Of a DNA stretch of 64,000 bases, positions 37,048 through 48,958 are shown piece after piece (positions within the stretch are counted from its first letter, which is position 1; each line of letters starts with the position of its first letter). The translations under genes were made by a program, and so were the position numbers. Source of the stretch: Impatiens glandulifera (Eukaryota; Streptophyta; Magnoliopsida; Ericales; Balsaminaceae); the NCBI RefSeq assembly GCF_907164915.1, contig NC_061867.1, positions 53,962,271 to 54,026,270 of the forward strand. The letters are read 5' to 3'. The notes beneath the pieces were generated by a model. The model saw only the letters and a list, made by a program, of their open reading frames with translations, was not told the origin of the DNA and ran no database searches.

Positions 37048-40000
37048 ATGAAGAAGGCGTCGAGACCAAATGCCGCAACCACCACCGCCTCCGTCGCCGG
37101 CAAACCGCCGCCGGCGATGTCGAAGAAGAGGACTTCAGGAGCTCCAACCTCGGTCAATTCTCTCAGTACTGACTCTCTTTCATTGATCTTCTCATATCTA
37201 CACCTTCTCGATGTTGGTCGCTGTTCATTAGTCTGCAAATACTGGTACGTCTGGTTTCCTCTCTCCAGTTTTCAATTTCAGAAGGTGTATTGCCAATGCT
37301 GTAAACGAATGTATTGCGTATGTATTGCAGAATTAAGCTGTAGAACTCGATTCATTTCTCCCTAGAAATTCGGATTGAACAGAGTCTAAATGTAGACCAT
37401 TAGTTAGGATTAAAGATCCGCAACGGATTACTGTAGTTGAATTGCCATTGGATGTAGATACAAATATTTGTGAGGTCGATTTATGAAACAGTTGAACCAG
37501 AATCTATTATTCATTTGCTATTTATAATAGGTGTTTGAGAGATTGATGTCTCAAATTTGATTACCACATGACGGTTTGATGCTGGATTAAACCCTACTTA
37601 AGAGAAAAGAAAGTTAAAATGAAGGCATTTGAGGTCTCACGAGAGTAACGATAAGAACATGAATTTGGTGTTTCAGAGATTGATGTCTCAAATTTGAATA
37701 CCACATGGCGGTTTGATGCTGGATTAAACCCTAGTTAAGAGAAAAGAAAGTTAAAATGAAGACATTTGAGGTCTCACGAGAGTAACGATAGAGAACATGA
37801 ATTTGGTGTCATGGTGTCGGAATGATGTACGAGCATTTTATAGGACTTGAAATCTAATAGGAGAGTGAAATTTCATTTTTCAAATCCACTCCGGTGTTGG
37901 CACATTATTTCCTAAGCCATTCATGACACTAAATTTCTGTTCTTCATCATTACTCGGAGGTCTCACCATCCTTTTGCTGTGCTATATTCTTTTAGTTTCT
38001 GAATATACCGATTTCAAATATCACAGCCTGTTTCAATCTTAGCGGAAAAAACATGTATTTCAATTCAAATTTCATTAGTTACATTGATACAAGTTGGCAA
38101 CTACTATTTCAACAGCTATAAATCTATCGCATATTCTCATTGATACTTTCCAAATCAATGTGTTTTTTATTCATTAAACTGATAATTCGTGGGACTAATG
38201 TTATCATTGCATATCCATCTATTATTAGGAACTCAGCAATTATTAAGACAAAGTTACTGCAATCAATTCTTTGCAAGAAACTAAATGCACCTCCCAGCCA
38301 CTTTGAGACATTGTCAACAGGTCCAGGAGGGTCACTAAGCGCATCCTTGCAAGAGCTAGTCGCAGATCAACATAGACTTTCTTTGCAGAAAGGTTCCATC
38401 AATGTTTTTCAGTGGAAAGGACATGATGTCAGGTAAGTTATATGTCTTTAAGGATGTCGTTATACACATGGTTTACCGTGATTGAAATGTAATTGATGAC
38501 CTGTTATTGTTACATGGACCTTCATTAGTATGCCGAGAGTTAATTTTCATATAAAGTCGACGTTTAAGAAGAAGAATGAGTTGTATTGAGAATGTAGAAT
38601 TTTGGATTTGAAAAGAAAGAGGTTTAAGAAATTACCACCTGGCCTTTATACAGATAGATGGTTCAGGTCTCATAGACAAAGGAGAAAGAAGGGAACCGGT
38701 CTTCAAGTTGACTCGTGTTCAAAAGATTGTTTGTAATGATCTGGAACTATTCAAGAGGTTATGTTGGATGAATGAGGGTGGTTTAGAAATTGATGTATTG
38801 TTGTTTGGCATTAATAACTGTTTGCACGCGCTTTGGCTGTGAAGTAATATTGTTTTTTTTATAAATAATCTCGAATTTCTCCAGTCATACAAGAAATTGT
38901 TCTTTATTCTTATCCAATGTAAATACGTCACATTTTCTCTTCGTTTTGCCTTTCTATTGGAGTCTGCCAAGTTCCATTTGAAGGAACTTGGATAAAACAA
39001 GTCTTGAATATTACAACAGAATATAGATTATTTGAATTCCTGTTATCCTTATTAATATTGGAGAAGTCAATGTTAGAAACTTGCTGCATATAATTTGTCT
39101 ATGGATAAATGATATTAGTGTATAACTAGTTTTGTCTTTTTATTTGCATTTGGATAGTTGTCTAATACTTTTAAATTGCTTGCTCCCAGAATTGATCAGT
39201 GCAGAATCAAGCGGGGATTAGTACTCACTGGTGTAGGCGATAAGGTATTATGGTCTATGTCATATGCAATGTTCTATGCCTACATTGTTGTATTGTCAGT
39301 ATCTTTTACCTATCCAAGGATGTGATATCCGTAAACGACAAGAAACTGGGTTTGGTCCATGAAGTATCATTTTGAGGGAGTGCCAATCAAAATAGTTCAG
39401 CTGAACATTTAATCGTGTTTAATATATAAGTTATAGCATGTTAAAAAAAAATGTAAGGTGTAGCATTTAGAATGCATTAATCTAATGGGTCTCTACTTGG
39501 ATCTGCTTTATGCTATTTTCTATTATGTTGATTCTTCTCCAACTGGGATAATTGATTTGCAAATCATATTGCAACTTATACATTCCTTCTCGATACTGGA
39601 AAATCCTGAAAAATAGAAGAAAAAAAAATACCAAGACATGTGAATAATTATAGTTCATTAATTGTGCCATGAAGTTAACTTGAAGCATGAGACCCAATCT
39701 TTGAGGACGAAAGATAGGGATAACTGTAGAAGTTACATCACTTTTGGAAATTACTATAAACCAGTAGAAGCTTTCATCTCTTCCCACATCTGGCTTCAAA
39801 TAGTTAGGGAACTTTAAGAATCCAGACTTGTGTATAACGTGTGGATATTTTGCTTTATGAATGAATTGTTTTTAACTTCGGACTGATTTCACATTTTGTA
39901 CCTTTAGTTTGGAGATATCTTGCACATTAACTATAATGATACAAGCTTTATTGATGCTAGGTTATGCGACTCTGGTCACCTGAAGACTACAACTGCTTGG

Positions 40001-43000
40001 AGGAATTTGACCTCCCAGATCGAGCCTCTCTAGTTGATTTTGATTTTGATGAGACCAAGGTAACAGATAAAACATGCTTTTTTCTTACTGGTTTATCAGC
40101 ATAAGAATTTATCTGTGGGCATGTAATGCTAACTGAATATATAAGAAAGGATCTAAAGGATTAGTGAACAAGGAAGATCATCGAAAAATGGGATTAATTT
40201 TTGTAAAGCAATTTCATAGTTATATTTTTTCCAACTAAAATTTAGTTATAAAATTTTCTTGCATTGTGTAAGCATATTATACTCTATCTTTCCTTTTCTT
40301 CTGCTTTTGATCCTCGGTTTGTAAGAACTTAAACAAGATGGTTCTTGATATTCAAATTTGTCAATATTGTCAAAATATCTGCTGAAATGAAATTCAAGTC
40401 AGCTGAATGGATTTAGAGTGGAAGTAATGTAGCTATAGTGCTATACTTTGTACATTATTGTGAACTATGTTTTTTTGAGTTGATCTCAGAATGAGAAAAA
40501 TTTGATGCAAATTTTAATTTTTTCTTAATATTTAGGGACAAATATTCCACTTATAATTCAACAAGATATAAATAAATCAGTGGTAAAGGCTTCATTTATG
40601 ATAAACAGAACAGCTTCAAGTCTTCAACCAACCCCATAATCCAGAACAGCTAAGGGCTTGTTAGATGTGGTTTATTTGGATTTAACCAATTTCCCATTAT
40701 CAATCACTTCTTTTATCAAATTATCAACCAAAATACCTTTAGTTTATTTTTGATAACATCTTAAAATATTTAATACTAAAGATATTTTGGTCAATTGGCT
40801 CAAACAAATAACTCCTTCACCCAGATCAAACAAGCTCTAAGCGTAAGGCCATAATCCAGTTTTATGCAAAATCCAGAATGTAAATTTTTTAATCTATGGA
40901 ATAGTTCTCTTAACAGAATGCTATTATCCTTCCTACCCACCCAGGGTAACTCAAGTGGTAAGAGTCTTGAATTAAGAGGATGAGTTTTCAGTTCGATTCA
41001 CACTAAGCAGTAAGCACACTTTGATTGAATTGAGGGTCACGGCGGTAGAATGTTATTCTAATCTCCTCTAAGGAAAAAACTATGGTCAGAAAAGTACTAT
41101 TATTCTTCTTGTTCATAGTTTTGTTAGGTTTGTGTTCTACTTCTTTCGTGACATTTTTGCCATGAAACTGCTTTTTTACATATGCCATGCTTTGAAACTT
41201 TTTGCCTAGTTATAGTTGCCACTATAAGTGGTTCTTAACCTTATATTCTTATTGTTCTTCAATTTTACTTTGTTGGTTTTAGTTCCCTATTAATTTCTTC
41301 ATCTTTGTCTCTAGCTAACTGATTATTTCTTTTATTCCACAGGTTGTTGGTCTCACGAGTTCTCGTGTATGCATATGGAGGCGAAATGGAAGGAGAAACA
41401 TATTTTCCTCAAATCAAGGCCTTTTCCCAAAGAGTCTATGTATGCGGTGAGTGGTGTTTCTATGTCGCTTATAATACTCAAGTTAGTGAAGAAATTTAAG
41501 TTATCGCATACAAAACATTGATCTTAGTATTTTGGATCTCCAATTACTGCATATGTCTGAAGAACATATTTTAGTTGAGGTAAAGTGTTTTTTGCTGGAT
41601 GAATAGAGAATTCAACATTTTGTTTACAGTTTTGCAGATCCCAATGCTGTTATTGGCTGTGAGGATGGGACTGCCCGAGTATTTGATATGTACAGCAAAA
41701 AGTGTTCACAGATCATAAGGTTTGTAAAATATCATGTTAACCCTGTTCTATCACAAGGTTGAGCCTTTATGGAAACTGATATTTTGTCACAATCATAATT
41801 CCAATGAAATATTGTCGAAGTTAAAAATGAAAATGATTTTTTTTCTTCCCTCTGGTATATGATTGTTTTCTTATATCATGATCCAGATCTTGGTATAAAG
41901 ATTATTTTCTGGACAATGATCCAGATTAATAAGATTATTTTGATCAAACATAACAAATGTAATATTATCACGCATTTATGTCTTTGATCTAAATTCAACA
42001 TTGTGAACTAATTTGCAGGATGCAATATGGACCTGTTTCATGCATAAGTGTAACTGATGATGAATTGATAATTAGTGGATCCACTGCTGGTACTGTTACG
42101 CTATCAGATCTTTCATCAGATCAGGAGGTTATTCGACTGAGATCGCCCGCGTATGGAGGTTGCTTCATATTTCTCATGTACAGTTGAATATCATTGCATA
42201 TATTTTACTCTCCTTTGGTCATTAAGTGAAAGTTAATACAGGAAATTACTTCATTCCCAAAACTATGAAGATCAACAATATGACCCTGCTAGTGACAAAA
42301 TAACCTAATAATGTTGTGATAGATGAATTGTTGTCTAATGTGATTCAAGATACTGAACTTCACCGATAGAATTGCACTTTCGACTGGAGGAAGTGTTTGA
42401 TTATGCCCCAATAGGGCTAATAAAAAAACACCTTGAAGAGATTGATAAACTGTCCAAATTACACCAAGTTCTTTTTTATTTTTGAAATTAGGGTTTTTTC
42501 CATGGGAGAGGCTAGCACAATATCTACTTCTATGATCCCAACTTCAATCAAAGTGTTCTTAGTGAGAACCAAACCAGACACCTCAGCATCTTAGTTCAAG
42601 GCTCTTACCATTGGAGTGGATTTTCATACCAAATGTATTTATGTTTGTATCGAGAAATTCATTTGCTTTTTTTTTCATCTGATTTCAAATTCAGAAACAA
42701 AAATTGTTTCCAAATAGTCATAAGCATGTATAACTTGGTATGCTTCAATCTGGAATTAATTATTATGTCTTTACCTTTTACTAGCAACTTAACATAAGAC
42801 GGTTTCTGAATTTCTATGGACAGGCATAAGGACATTGTGCTTCAATCCCAATTCTCACTTGCTGTTTGCTGGATCAACTGCAGGATATGTATTGTCTTGG
42901 GATATCAGGTATTCAATGGTTTCGATGCATCTTTAAGAGCTTGTTCGATGTTGCAGTTTTTCTTTTTTGAAAATTAATCCCATTTTTGGGAAAAGCTTGT

Positions 43001-43707
43001 TTTATGAAAAGAAAAGTTTACTTATTTGGTTAAATGACTAAAAAATCCTTTGAATTTCTTATTTTAAAATGATAAAAAAGCAAAGTGATAATATTTTAGT
43101 CCATGATTTGATTATGATCTAAGGGACTATTTGGATTAAATCTAAATTAACCCTTTGTGAAAATATGTGCTTTATATAGCAGCATTTTCAATACCTAATT
43201 TATATGTACTATGTTTCTAAACGTGATATCATCTGTTTCCACTACTCGATGATGAGAAATCTTGCTCAATTGTCAAATTTATATAGATTATAATTTTTTT
43301 TATCGAGAGTTTAGGCATTCATATCGAATTTCTTGAAATTAAACTATGTAGATTATGATTTGTTATTGCACAGGACAATGAAGTCTCTTTGGAGCGAAAG
43401 AGTGAGTCCAAACGTAATATACTCCATGAATCATATGCGAAACGATAATTCAACATTAGTAGTAGGCGGACTAGATGGTATTCTACGCATCCTAAATCAA
43501 CAAACGGGTGAATTGTTCTCTAGTTGCATGATGGAAAACACAAGAAGAAGCGGTTTGGCAACAAGACTGCCACCAGAAACACGTATTGATCAAATCTCTA
43601 AGACTTCTCGACCTACTATCCGATGTTTGGCTGTCGGAAGGGAGAAGGTTGTGACGACTCACAATGATGGTTACATTAGGATTTGGAAGTTTAATAAATT
43701 GTCTTGA
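37048..43707 (+). CDS. F-box/WD-40 repeat protein
   Basis: Nine exons give 435 aa: 37048-37244, 38229-38432, 39190-39244, 39961-40059, 41343-41446, 41630-41719, 42019-42158, 42824-42908, 43374-43707. After a basic Pro/Ala-rich start, residues ~36-70 form an F-box (SLSTDSLSLIFSYLHLLDVGRCSLVCKYW), the SKP1-binding part of an SCF ubiquitin ligase. The rest is a WD40 propeller with blades such as VGDKVMRLWSPED, SSRVCIWRRN, CEDGTARVFDM, SGSTAGTVTLSDL, AGSTAGYVLSWDI, GGLDGILRILNQQTG and HNDGYIRIWKF. It would select substrates for ubiquitination. It resembles Arabidopsis At3g52030 (recalled), which has no established substrate. The introns contain a MITE, a 137-bp direct duplication and SINE-like pieces. 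The gene converges with the PPR gene, leaving about 420 bp between their ends. Confidence 0.92.
37531..37806 (+). repeat. 137-bp tandem duplication in F-box gene intron 1
   Basis: The unit AGAGATTGATGTCTCAAATTTGANTACCACATG..GGTCTCACGAGAGTAACGATA..GAACATGAATTTGGTG starts at 37538 and again at 37675. It is nearly identical and entirely intronic. Confidence 0.85.
40654..40837. mobile_element. Tourist-like MITE in F-box gene intron
   Basis: This 184-bp element has ends GGGCTTGTTAGATGTGG and CCAGATCAAACAAGCTC and is flanked on both sides by TAA (40651-40653 and 40838-40840). Inverted ends plus the TAA target site indicate PIF/Harbinger ancestry. It is the best preserved copy of this family in the window. 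Confidence 0.78.
40940..41040 (+). repeat. tRNA-derived SINE-like element
   Basis: It reads GGTAACTCAAGTGGTAAGAGTCTTGAATTAAGAGG (A-box-like), then CAGTTCGATTCACACTAAGCA (B-box-like) and ACACTTTGATTGAATTGAGG. The spacing and pol III-type boxes point to a tRNA-derived SINE family that also appears at 10500-10600 and 42530-42620 on the other strand. Confidence 0.5.
42530..42620 (-). repeat. tRNA-derived SINE-like element
   Basis: The minus strand reads CTCCAATGGTAAGAGCCTTGAACTAAGATGCTGAGGTG then GGTTCTCACTAAGAACACTTTGATTGAAGTTGGG, the same order as the copy at 40940-41040. It lies in intron 7 of the F-box/WD40 gene. Confidence 0.5.
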
Positions 43708-44129
43708 AATTTATATGCATTATTTTTTACTTCAAAGGATTATTTTTTATTGAAGATTGAAAATAATTGTTTAAATGCATTGGTGATGAATGTATTGTTT
43801 TTCTTTTTATGTGTATTTGTAAACTTTGTTACGTGCTTTCTTTTAATACAAATTGAAATGTAATTGTTAAAAAAAACATTAAAAAAAAATCGATACTAAA
43901 CCATGAATGCATAAAAAAAACTTCTAAATTCTAAACCTTAAATCAAAAAAACACTAAGAATCATTCTAAGCTTTGTTTGGTTTTTTCTTCTTTTCATTTA
44001 AATTTTAATCAACATAAAGATTATACTTTACAACTCTAATTTTTCTTTTACTAAACAAAAAGTATTGTCCAAAAAATAGAATCATAATACAACTCGATTT
44101 ATCTCCGATCCTAACCAAAATTTACAAAA
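43708..44129. other. Convergent 3' ends of F-box and PPR genes
   Basis: About 420 bp of A/T-rich sequence between two opposing stop codons. It must contain both 3' UTRs. No other feature was seen. Confidence 0.6.
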
Positions 44130-46511
44130 TCATAATATTCCACTACGAATATTTCGATGTTCTTTCAATAGACTCTTTAAAATCTCCGTAGCATCATCCA
44201 ATGTCAACTCTTCATCTTTACGCACATATTTGTCTAAAATCATTGAGTATTTCACCGCAACACAAAGTCCACTTTCGTCTAAATTACATTCTAGAACATT
44301 CTTCCAATTCCTCGACCCTCCTTCCAAACAAACCCCATGCAAAAGAGACGTAAACGTAACTGAATGCGACAAGAAACCCTTGCCGAAAATCCTATTACTC
44401 CATTGCAAAGCTATTTTCGTCATCCCATGCAAACAAAGACTAGCTACTATAGCATCATTTGCAGCCGTCTTTCGATCAAATCCATCCGATACCATCGTTC
44501 TAAAAACGCTCAAGAGCAAAGACGTCGTTTCGAAACTGGCCGATTCAATTATTTCGTTTGAAACTGAAAACCCGTTAACCAAACAACCAAATGTGACCTC
44601 GTTCGGAACACACTTATTCGAAAGCATTTTATGGAAGAAAGAAGCTGCTTCCTCGAGTTTCCCGTGTTTACAAAACCCCGATATAATCGCGGTGTAGGTA
44701 ACTGTATTAGGAACCAAACCGTCGGATGACATTTCATTAAACAACTCTTTCGCTCTTTCGGTATCTCCCAAACGACAATAACCGTTAATAAGCGAAGTAT
44801 AGATAATAACGCCCGGTTTGAATTTCTTCGTAACCATTTCCCTAATCGTCTTGAACGCGCTCTTGAAATCATTATGTTTAACGAATCCATCAATCAACGT
44901 CGAAAAAGTATATTCATCCGGCGCCTTACCAGCTTTCTCCATTCTTCTAACGTAAATAACCGCCTCCTCCAACTGCCCCAACTTACAAAAACCCTTAATC
45001 ATAGCGTTGTAGCAAGCTACGTCGGGATCAAGATCATTCTCGAAGATCTGTTTCGCTCCTTCAATTTCATTGTTTCTAACGAAACCGTCGATTAAAGTCG
45101 CATAAACGTTCGAATCAGGCCGAACATTTCTATCGATCATCTCAACGAGCAATTCTCTTGCGGTCGAAAGCCGTCCCTTTTTGCAAAAACCGTTCATCAA
45201 AACGTTGTAAATACACGCGTCGGGGTAAACTCCTCTCTCGACCATTTTATCTCGAACTTCAAGGGCGAGATCAATTTTTCCCGCCGAAACAAGCCCGTGA
45301 ATGAGAATTCCGTAGGTCACAACATCAGCCGTAATCCCTCTATTCGTCATCTCAATCAGGAGATTAAACGCGTTTACAAATTCACCCTTTCGACAATAAC
45401 ATTGTATGATAGGAGTGTATGTTAACTTGTTAACCTCCATTCCATTTCTTATCGCCTCTTTAACAACCTCCAAGGGCTTTTCAACCGAAGAACCGTTCTT
45501 ACATAACGTATGAATTCTCGTATTATACGTGACAATATCAGGCTCGCAAACAATCTCCTTTTTGCCCCAACCATGTTTAAGCAAAGTATTGTAAATTTCA
45601 ACATTATTATCAAGTCCTCTCGCCTTCATTTCATTCAAAAGCTTGTCAACAGCTTCAAATTTTCCGACTTTACAATAACCATTGATCATGGAACCATAAG
45701 TTCTAACAGACGGCAAAACGCCTTTAAGTTTCAGCTCTTTGAAAAGCTCGCAAGCTTTCTCGAAATCGCCATTTCTGAAGTAACCATCGATAAGGGTATT
45801 GTAGAAGACAATATTAGGTATACAATCAGTTCCATATCGCTCATGTATAACAGTTCTACCTTCATCAATCTTCCCTTGTTTACATAACCCTTTAACAATT
45901 ATACCAGTACTGTAATCATCAATTATATCTCTTTGAAGCATTTCATCATACACCTGGCGTGCAATTTCATTTCTATTGTTTTTCACTAATGCATTAAGCA
46001 AAGAATTGCAAGCAAATACATTTGGAGGAGAAACAGCAGTTTTATAAATCTCATATGCTTTATCGATTAAACCGGAATCTGAATACGATGCAATTATAGA
46101 ACTGTAAGCTTGAACAGTCGGCGATTCTCCATTATCTTTGATGATTTTCAAAAGTGTTTCAATCTCAGTGAAGATTCTGGATTTAGCTAATAGATTTAAG
46201 AGAGGAGAATATGCGTACCCGTCTAGAGGACATCCGTAAGGACGACGATCGATCCAGTCGAGGAATTTTAAACCTAGTTCGGCATCTTGAATATGGCTGA
46301 AGACTAGACCGGCGACGTCGGATGGAACGATTTCTTCTTGGGAGAGAAGATTGTCCAGATTTTCTTCCCATTTTTCATTAGTTTTGAGGATTTCACAGAC
46401 TTGATTGATGAGAGATTTGATGTGGATTGGGAGTGGTGGAGAGAAGTTAGGTTTAGATGATGAGTTTAGTTCGTGACGAGGCTTGATACGAGAGAGAAGC
46501 CTTGTTGACAT
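44130..46511 (-). CDS. P-class pentatricopeptide repeat (PPR) protein
   Basis: One uninterrupted exon of 793 codons, the usual intronless form of this family. From about residue 130 to 690 it is built of ~35-residue PPR units such as PNIVFYNTLIDGYFRNGDFEKA, PSVRTYGSMINGYCKVGKFEA, PDACIYNVLMNGFCKKGRLSTA, PDEYTFSTLIDGFVKHNDFKSA and PNTVTYTAIISGFCKHGKLEEA. All are of the canonical P type, with no E or DYW extension, so editing-enzyme activity is not expected. Such proteins bind organellar RNA in a sequence-specific way and aid processing, stability or translation. The N-terminus is Ser/Arg-rich (MSTRLLSRIKPRHELNSS), suitable for mitochondrial or plastid import. Layout and C-terminal non-PPR part resemble Arabidopsis At1g52620 (recalled). 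Confidence 0.95.
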   Translation of the reverse strand: MSTRLLSRIKPRHELNSSSKPNFSPPLPIHIKSLINQVCEILKTNEKWEENLDNLLSQEEIVPSDVAGLVFSHIQDAELGLKFLDWIDRRPYGCPLDGYAYSPLLNLLAKSRIFTEIETLLKIIKDNGESPTVQAYSSIIASYSDSGLIDKAYEIYKTAVSPPNVFACNSLLNALVKNNRNEIARQVYDEMLQRDIIDDYSTGIIVKGLCKQGKIDEGRTVIHERYGTDCIPNIVFYNTLIDGYFRNGDFEKACELFKELKLKGVLPSVRTYGSMINGYCKVGKFEAVDKLLNEMKARGLDNNVEIYNTLLKHGWGKKEIVCEPDIVTYNTRIHTLCKNGSSVEKPLEVVKEAIRNGMEVNKLTYTPIIQCYCRKGEFVNAFNLLIEMTNRGITADVVTYGILIHGLVSAGKIDLALEVRDKMVERGVYPDACIYNVLMNGFCKKGRLSTARELLVEMIDRNVRPDSNVYATLIDGFVRNNEIEGAKQIFENDLDPDVACYNAMIKGFCKLGQLEEAVIYVRRMEKAGKAPDEYTFSTLIDGFVKHNDFKSAFKTIREMVTKKFKPGVIIYTSLINGYCRLGDTERAKELFNEMSSDGLVPNTVTYTAIISGFCKHGKLEEAASFFHKMLSNKCVPNEVTFGCLVNGFSVSNEIIESASFETTSLLLSVFRTMVSDGFDRKTAANDAIVASLCLHGMTKIALQWSNRIFGKGFLSHSVTFTSLLHGVCLEGGSRNWKNVLECNLDESGLCVAVKYSMILDKYVRKDEELTLDDATEILKSLLKEHRNIRSGIL

Positions 46512-46744
46512 GAGAGATTCTGAAAGCTTTGTGGTTTCAAAACATGGTGATTCTTAGTGATGATGAAGACAACAATGAGGTTTCAATGATGAAGAAGAAG
46601 CCCATTCATCTTAATAGAATACAAAAGCCCATTTCTCTTAATAGAATAAAATGATCAGGGAAAAGGAGTTGTTCTCAATTACGGTTTTTTCTCTGATTTA
46701 ATCGGTAGTTTCCAAACTCGTAAAATCGAGAGTTTCTTTGAAAT

Positions 46745-47560
46745 TAGGTGTGACAATACAGGTCGGTAGTCGGTACAGGTAGCGCTATTAATCGGAACTT
46801 GATCTGTTCATTTGTAATATATCTAAACCTAACTCGAATCCGATCTGATTGACTCGATTCAACCCAAACCAAACCCGATTTAATTTGGTGTGATTAATAT
46901 CGTATCTCTATTTCAAACTAAAATGACATAAACAAAAAATAAAAAATAAAAATAAATACATGCATATTATAATTCACGGATTTTTCTCTAATTTGACTGA
47001 TAATTTCTCTCATCCGTCCTGATTCCACTCTGAATAGTAATTAATACAATTAAAAGTTTTAAGTTTATTTTTTTTTATAATAATACAAATTTTTAATAAG
47101 TCGGGATGCAATACTCGCTTTGATTAGTTTCATTGTCATTTCTATGAGAAAAACAGTCAAAATCGAGAGTTTACTTAAAATCGTTAACTAATTGTAAACT
47201 CGTAAAATCAAGTGTTTACTTGAAATTATGGGTGACAATACAGGTCGATTCGGGTTGAGCGCTACTATCCGAAACTCAATCTGTTCATTTGTAATCTACC
47301 CAAACTCGACCCGAATCCGACCTGATTGACCCGACTCAACCCGATTTAATTCGATGTGATTAATATAACATCTTTATTTCAAACTAAAATGACATAAAAA
47401 TGAAGCTAAATTACAAATTCGTTTAAAAAATTCTATAAAAGAAAATGAGTTAACGAGTAAAAAAATATCAAAAAACCCTATAAAAAATTATAAAATGGCC
47501 GACCAAATTTTGAACTGTTTATTAATAAGGTTAAATGGGTCGACCTCAACCCAAAAACAC
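46745..47560 (-). repeat. Dispersed repeat family copy B (inverted, partly doubled)
   Basis: GTGACAATACAGGTCGGT at 46750 and GGGTGACAATACAGGTCGATTCGGG at 47228 both start a stretch that runs CTAAACCTAACTCGAATCCGA..GATTGACTCGATTCAACCC, the reverse-strand form of copies A (4898-5375) and C. Two partial copies lie head-to-tail. Confidence 0.5.
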
Positions 47561-47599
47561 ATGACTCTAACTTGATTTTTTCGTGTTTGGTTAAGGTCG

Positions 47600-48115
47600 T
47601 GTTTTCGTATCTAGAGCTAACAATTTTGAACACGACACGAAAATACGATCCGGACCGAACACGAAAAAATCAGGTTATGGACATGTATTTTTTTGTTTAC
47701 GTCAAAATTAAATCGACCAGTTTAACCTGATTAATAAACAAGTCAAAATTGGGTCAACCTGACATGATCAAAGTAAATCCGATAACCCGTTTACAAGTTT
47801 CTTTTGTTGATTTTTGTATTATTTTTTCTTATTCACTCACTTATTTTATTTTTAAAACTTTTTATAAGCGAATTTATGATTTAAATTCATTTTTATTTTG
47901 TATTGATGTCATTTTAATTTGAAACAGAGAGACGTGAATTAATTGCATCGAGTTTAGTTCGAGTTGAATTAGGTAAATCGAATCAAACGGGACAAGTTTA
48001 AGTCAATCATAAATTAACCGGTCAAGTTCAAGTTAGATATTTTGACCTGAATAATTAATTACTTAAAGTTTAAGTTAGAATCGTTCAACCCGAACCCGAA
48101 CCCGAACCCGCCAAC
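47600..48115 (+). repeat. Dispersed repeat family copy C
   Basis: From AACACGACACGAAAATACGATCC to CAACCCGAACCCGAACCCGAACCC it parallels copy A. The right end carries an expanded CCCGAA hexamer run (48090-48110). With copy B it forms a large imperfect inverted repeat that could fold back. Confidence 0.55.
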
Positions 48116-48253
48116 ATTAAATTTACCTAGATTGTCCCAACTTAGAAATTGAGAAGGAGTAGCCCATGTGCATTGACTAAATTCTTTCCATCTAACCCTA
48201 AAAAGCTTAATCCGAGTTAGAATCGCAAAATCATTCAATAACGAAAATCAATC

Positions 48254-48823
48254 ATGGTTTGCATACGGAAAGCGACGCTAGACGATCTCCTAGCGATGCA
48301 AGCTTGCAATCTCTTATGTCTACCTGAAAATTACCAAATGAAGTACTACATCTACCACATCCTCTCATGGCCGCAGCTCCTATACGTCGCCGAAGATTAC
48401 GGAGGCAAGATCGTCGGCTATGTCTTAGCCAAAATGGAAGAAGAAAGCTCCGAGTGTCATGGTCATATAACCTCCCTCGCCGTCGTTCGCACTCATAGAA
48501 AACTGGGTCTTGCAACAAAACTCATGACCGCCGCTCAAAACGCAATGGAACAGGTATTTGGAGCAGAATATGTTTCACTCCATGTGAGGAAGAGTAATCG
48601 AGCTGCGTTCAATTTGTATACTGAAACGTTACAGTATCAGATTCATGATATTGAAGCTAAGTATTATGCTGATGGTGAAGATGCTTATGATATGAGAAAA
48701 CAATTGAAAGGGAAGAGTCATCATCAGCATCATGGACATCATCATCATGGAGGTGGATGTTGTTCATCCCGAGAGACTAATCAAAAGAGTTCTGAGGGAC
48801 ATGCTTCTTCCTCGGTGGCTTAA
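48254..48823 (+). CDS. NAA10: N-alpha-acetyltransferase catalytic subunit NAA10
   Basis: Intronless, 189 aa. NAA10 (ARD1) is the catalytic subunit of the NatA complex, which with NAA15 acetylates N-termini exposed after Met removal (Ser, Ala, Thr and others) as they leave the ribosome. The GNAT fold is complete: [24 protein letters not shown] at the start, [11 protein letters not shown], the acetyl-CoA P-loop RKLGLA at residues 82-87 inside [15 protein letters not shown], and the [15 protein letters not shown] segment ending in DGEDAYDM. A His-rich tail (about 156-166), then GGGCC and a Ser-rich end, replaces the acidic tail of animal NAA10. The ATG was chosen because [12 protein letters not shown] is the conserved family start (plants have C3, others N3). 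The assignment is secure. Confidence 0.95.
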   Translation: MVCIRKATLDDLLAMQACNLLCLPENYQMKYYIYHILSWPQLLYVAEDYGGKIVGYVLAKMEEESSECHGHITSLAVVRTHRKLGLATKLMTAAQNAMEQVFGAEYVSLHVRKSNRAAFNLYTETLQYQIHDIEAKYYADGEDAYDMRKQLKGKSHHQHHGHHHHGGGCCSSRETNQKSSEGHASSSVA

Positions 48824-48958
48824 TTCATGGTTTGATTCTTACACGTTTATTTGTTATGTGTATTCATGTTTTATCTGTTACCTACAAAAGACTCTGAGGA
48901 AAATTTGTGTTGGGTTTTTTATATGCATAAGTATTGCTTGGAATTTCCCAAAAGTTCT

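Larger units (their letters stand above)
46512..48253. other. Spacer between divergent PPR and NAA10 genes
   Basis: The two genes point away from each other. Their promoters must lie at the outer edges, but most of the spacer (46745-48110) consists of dispersed repeat copies B and C, listed separately. Confidence 0.7.

Noticed and set aside
44230..45887. Open frames on the plus strand (44230-44697, 44874-45095, 45510-45887)
   Set aside because: They lie antisense to the intronless PPR gene and are by-products of its codon pattern.
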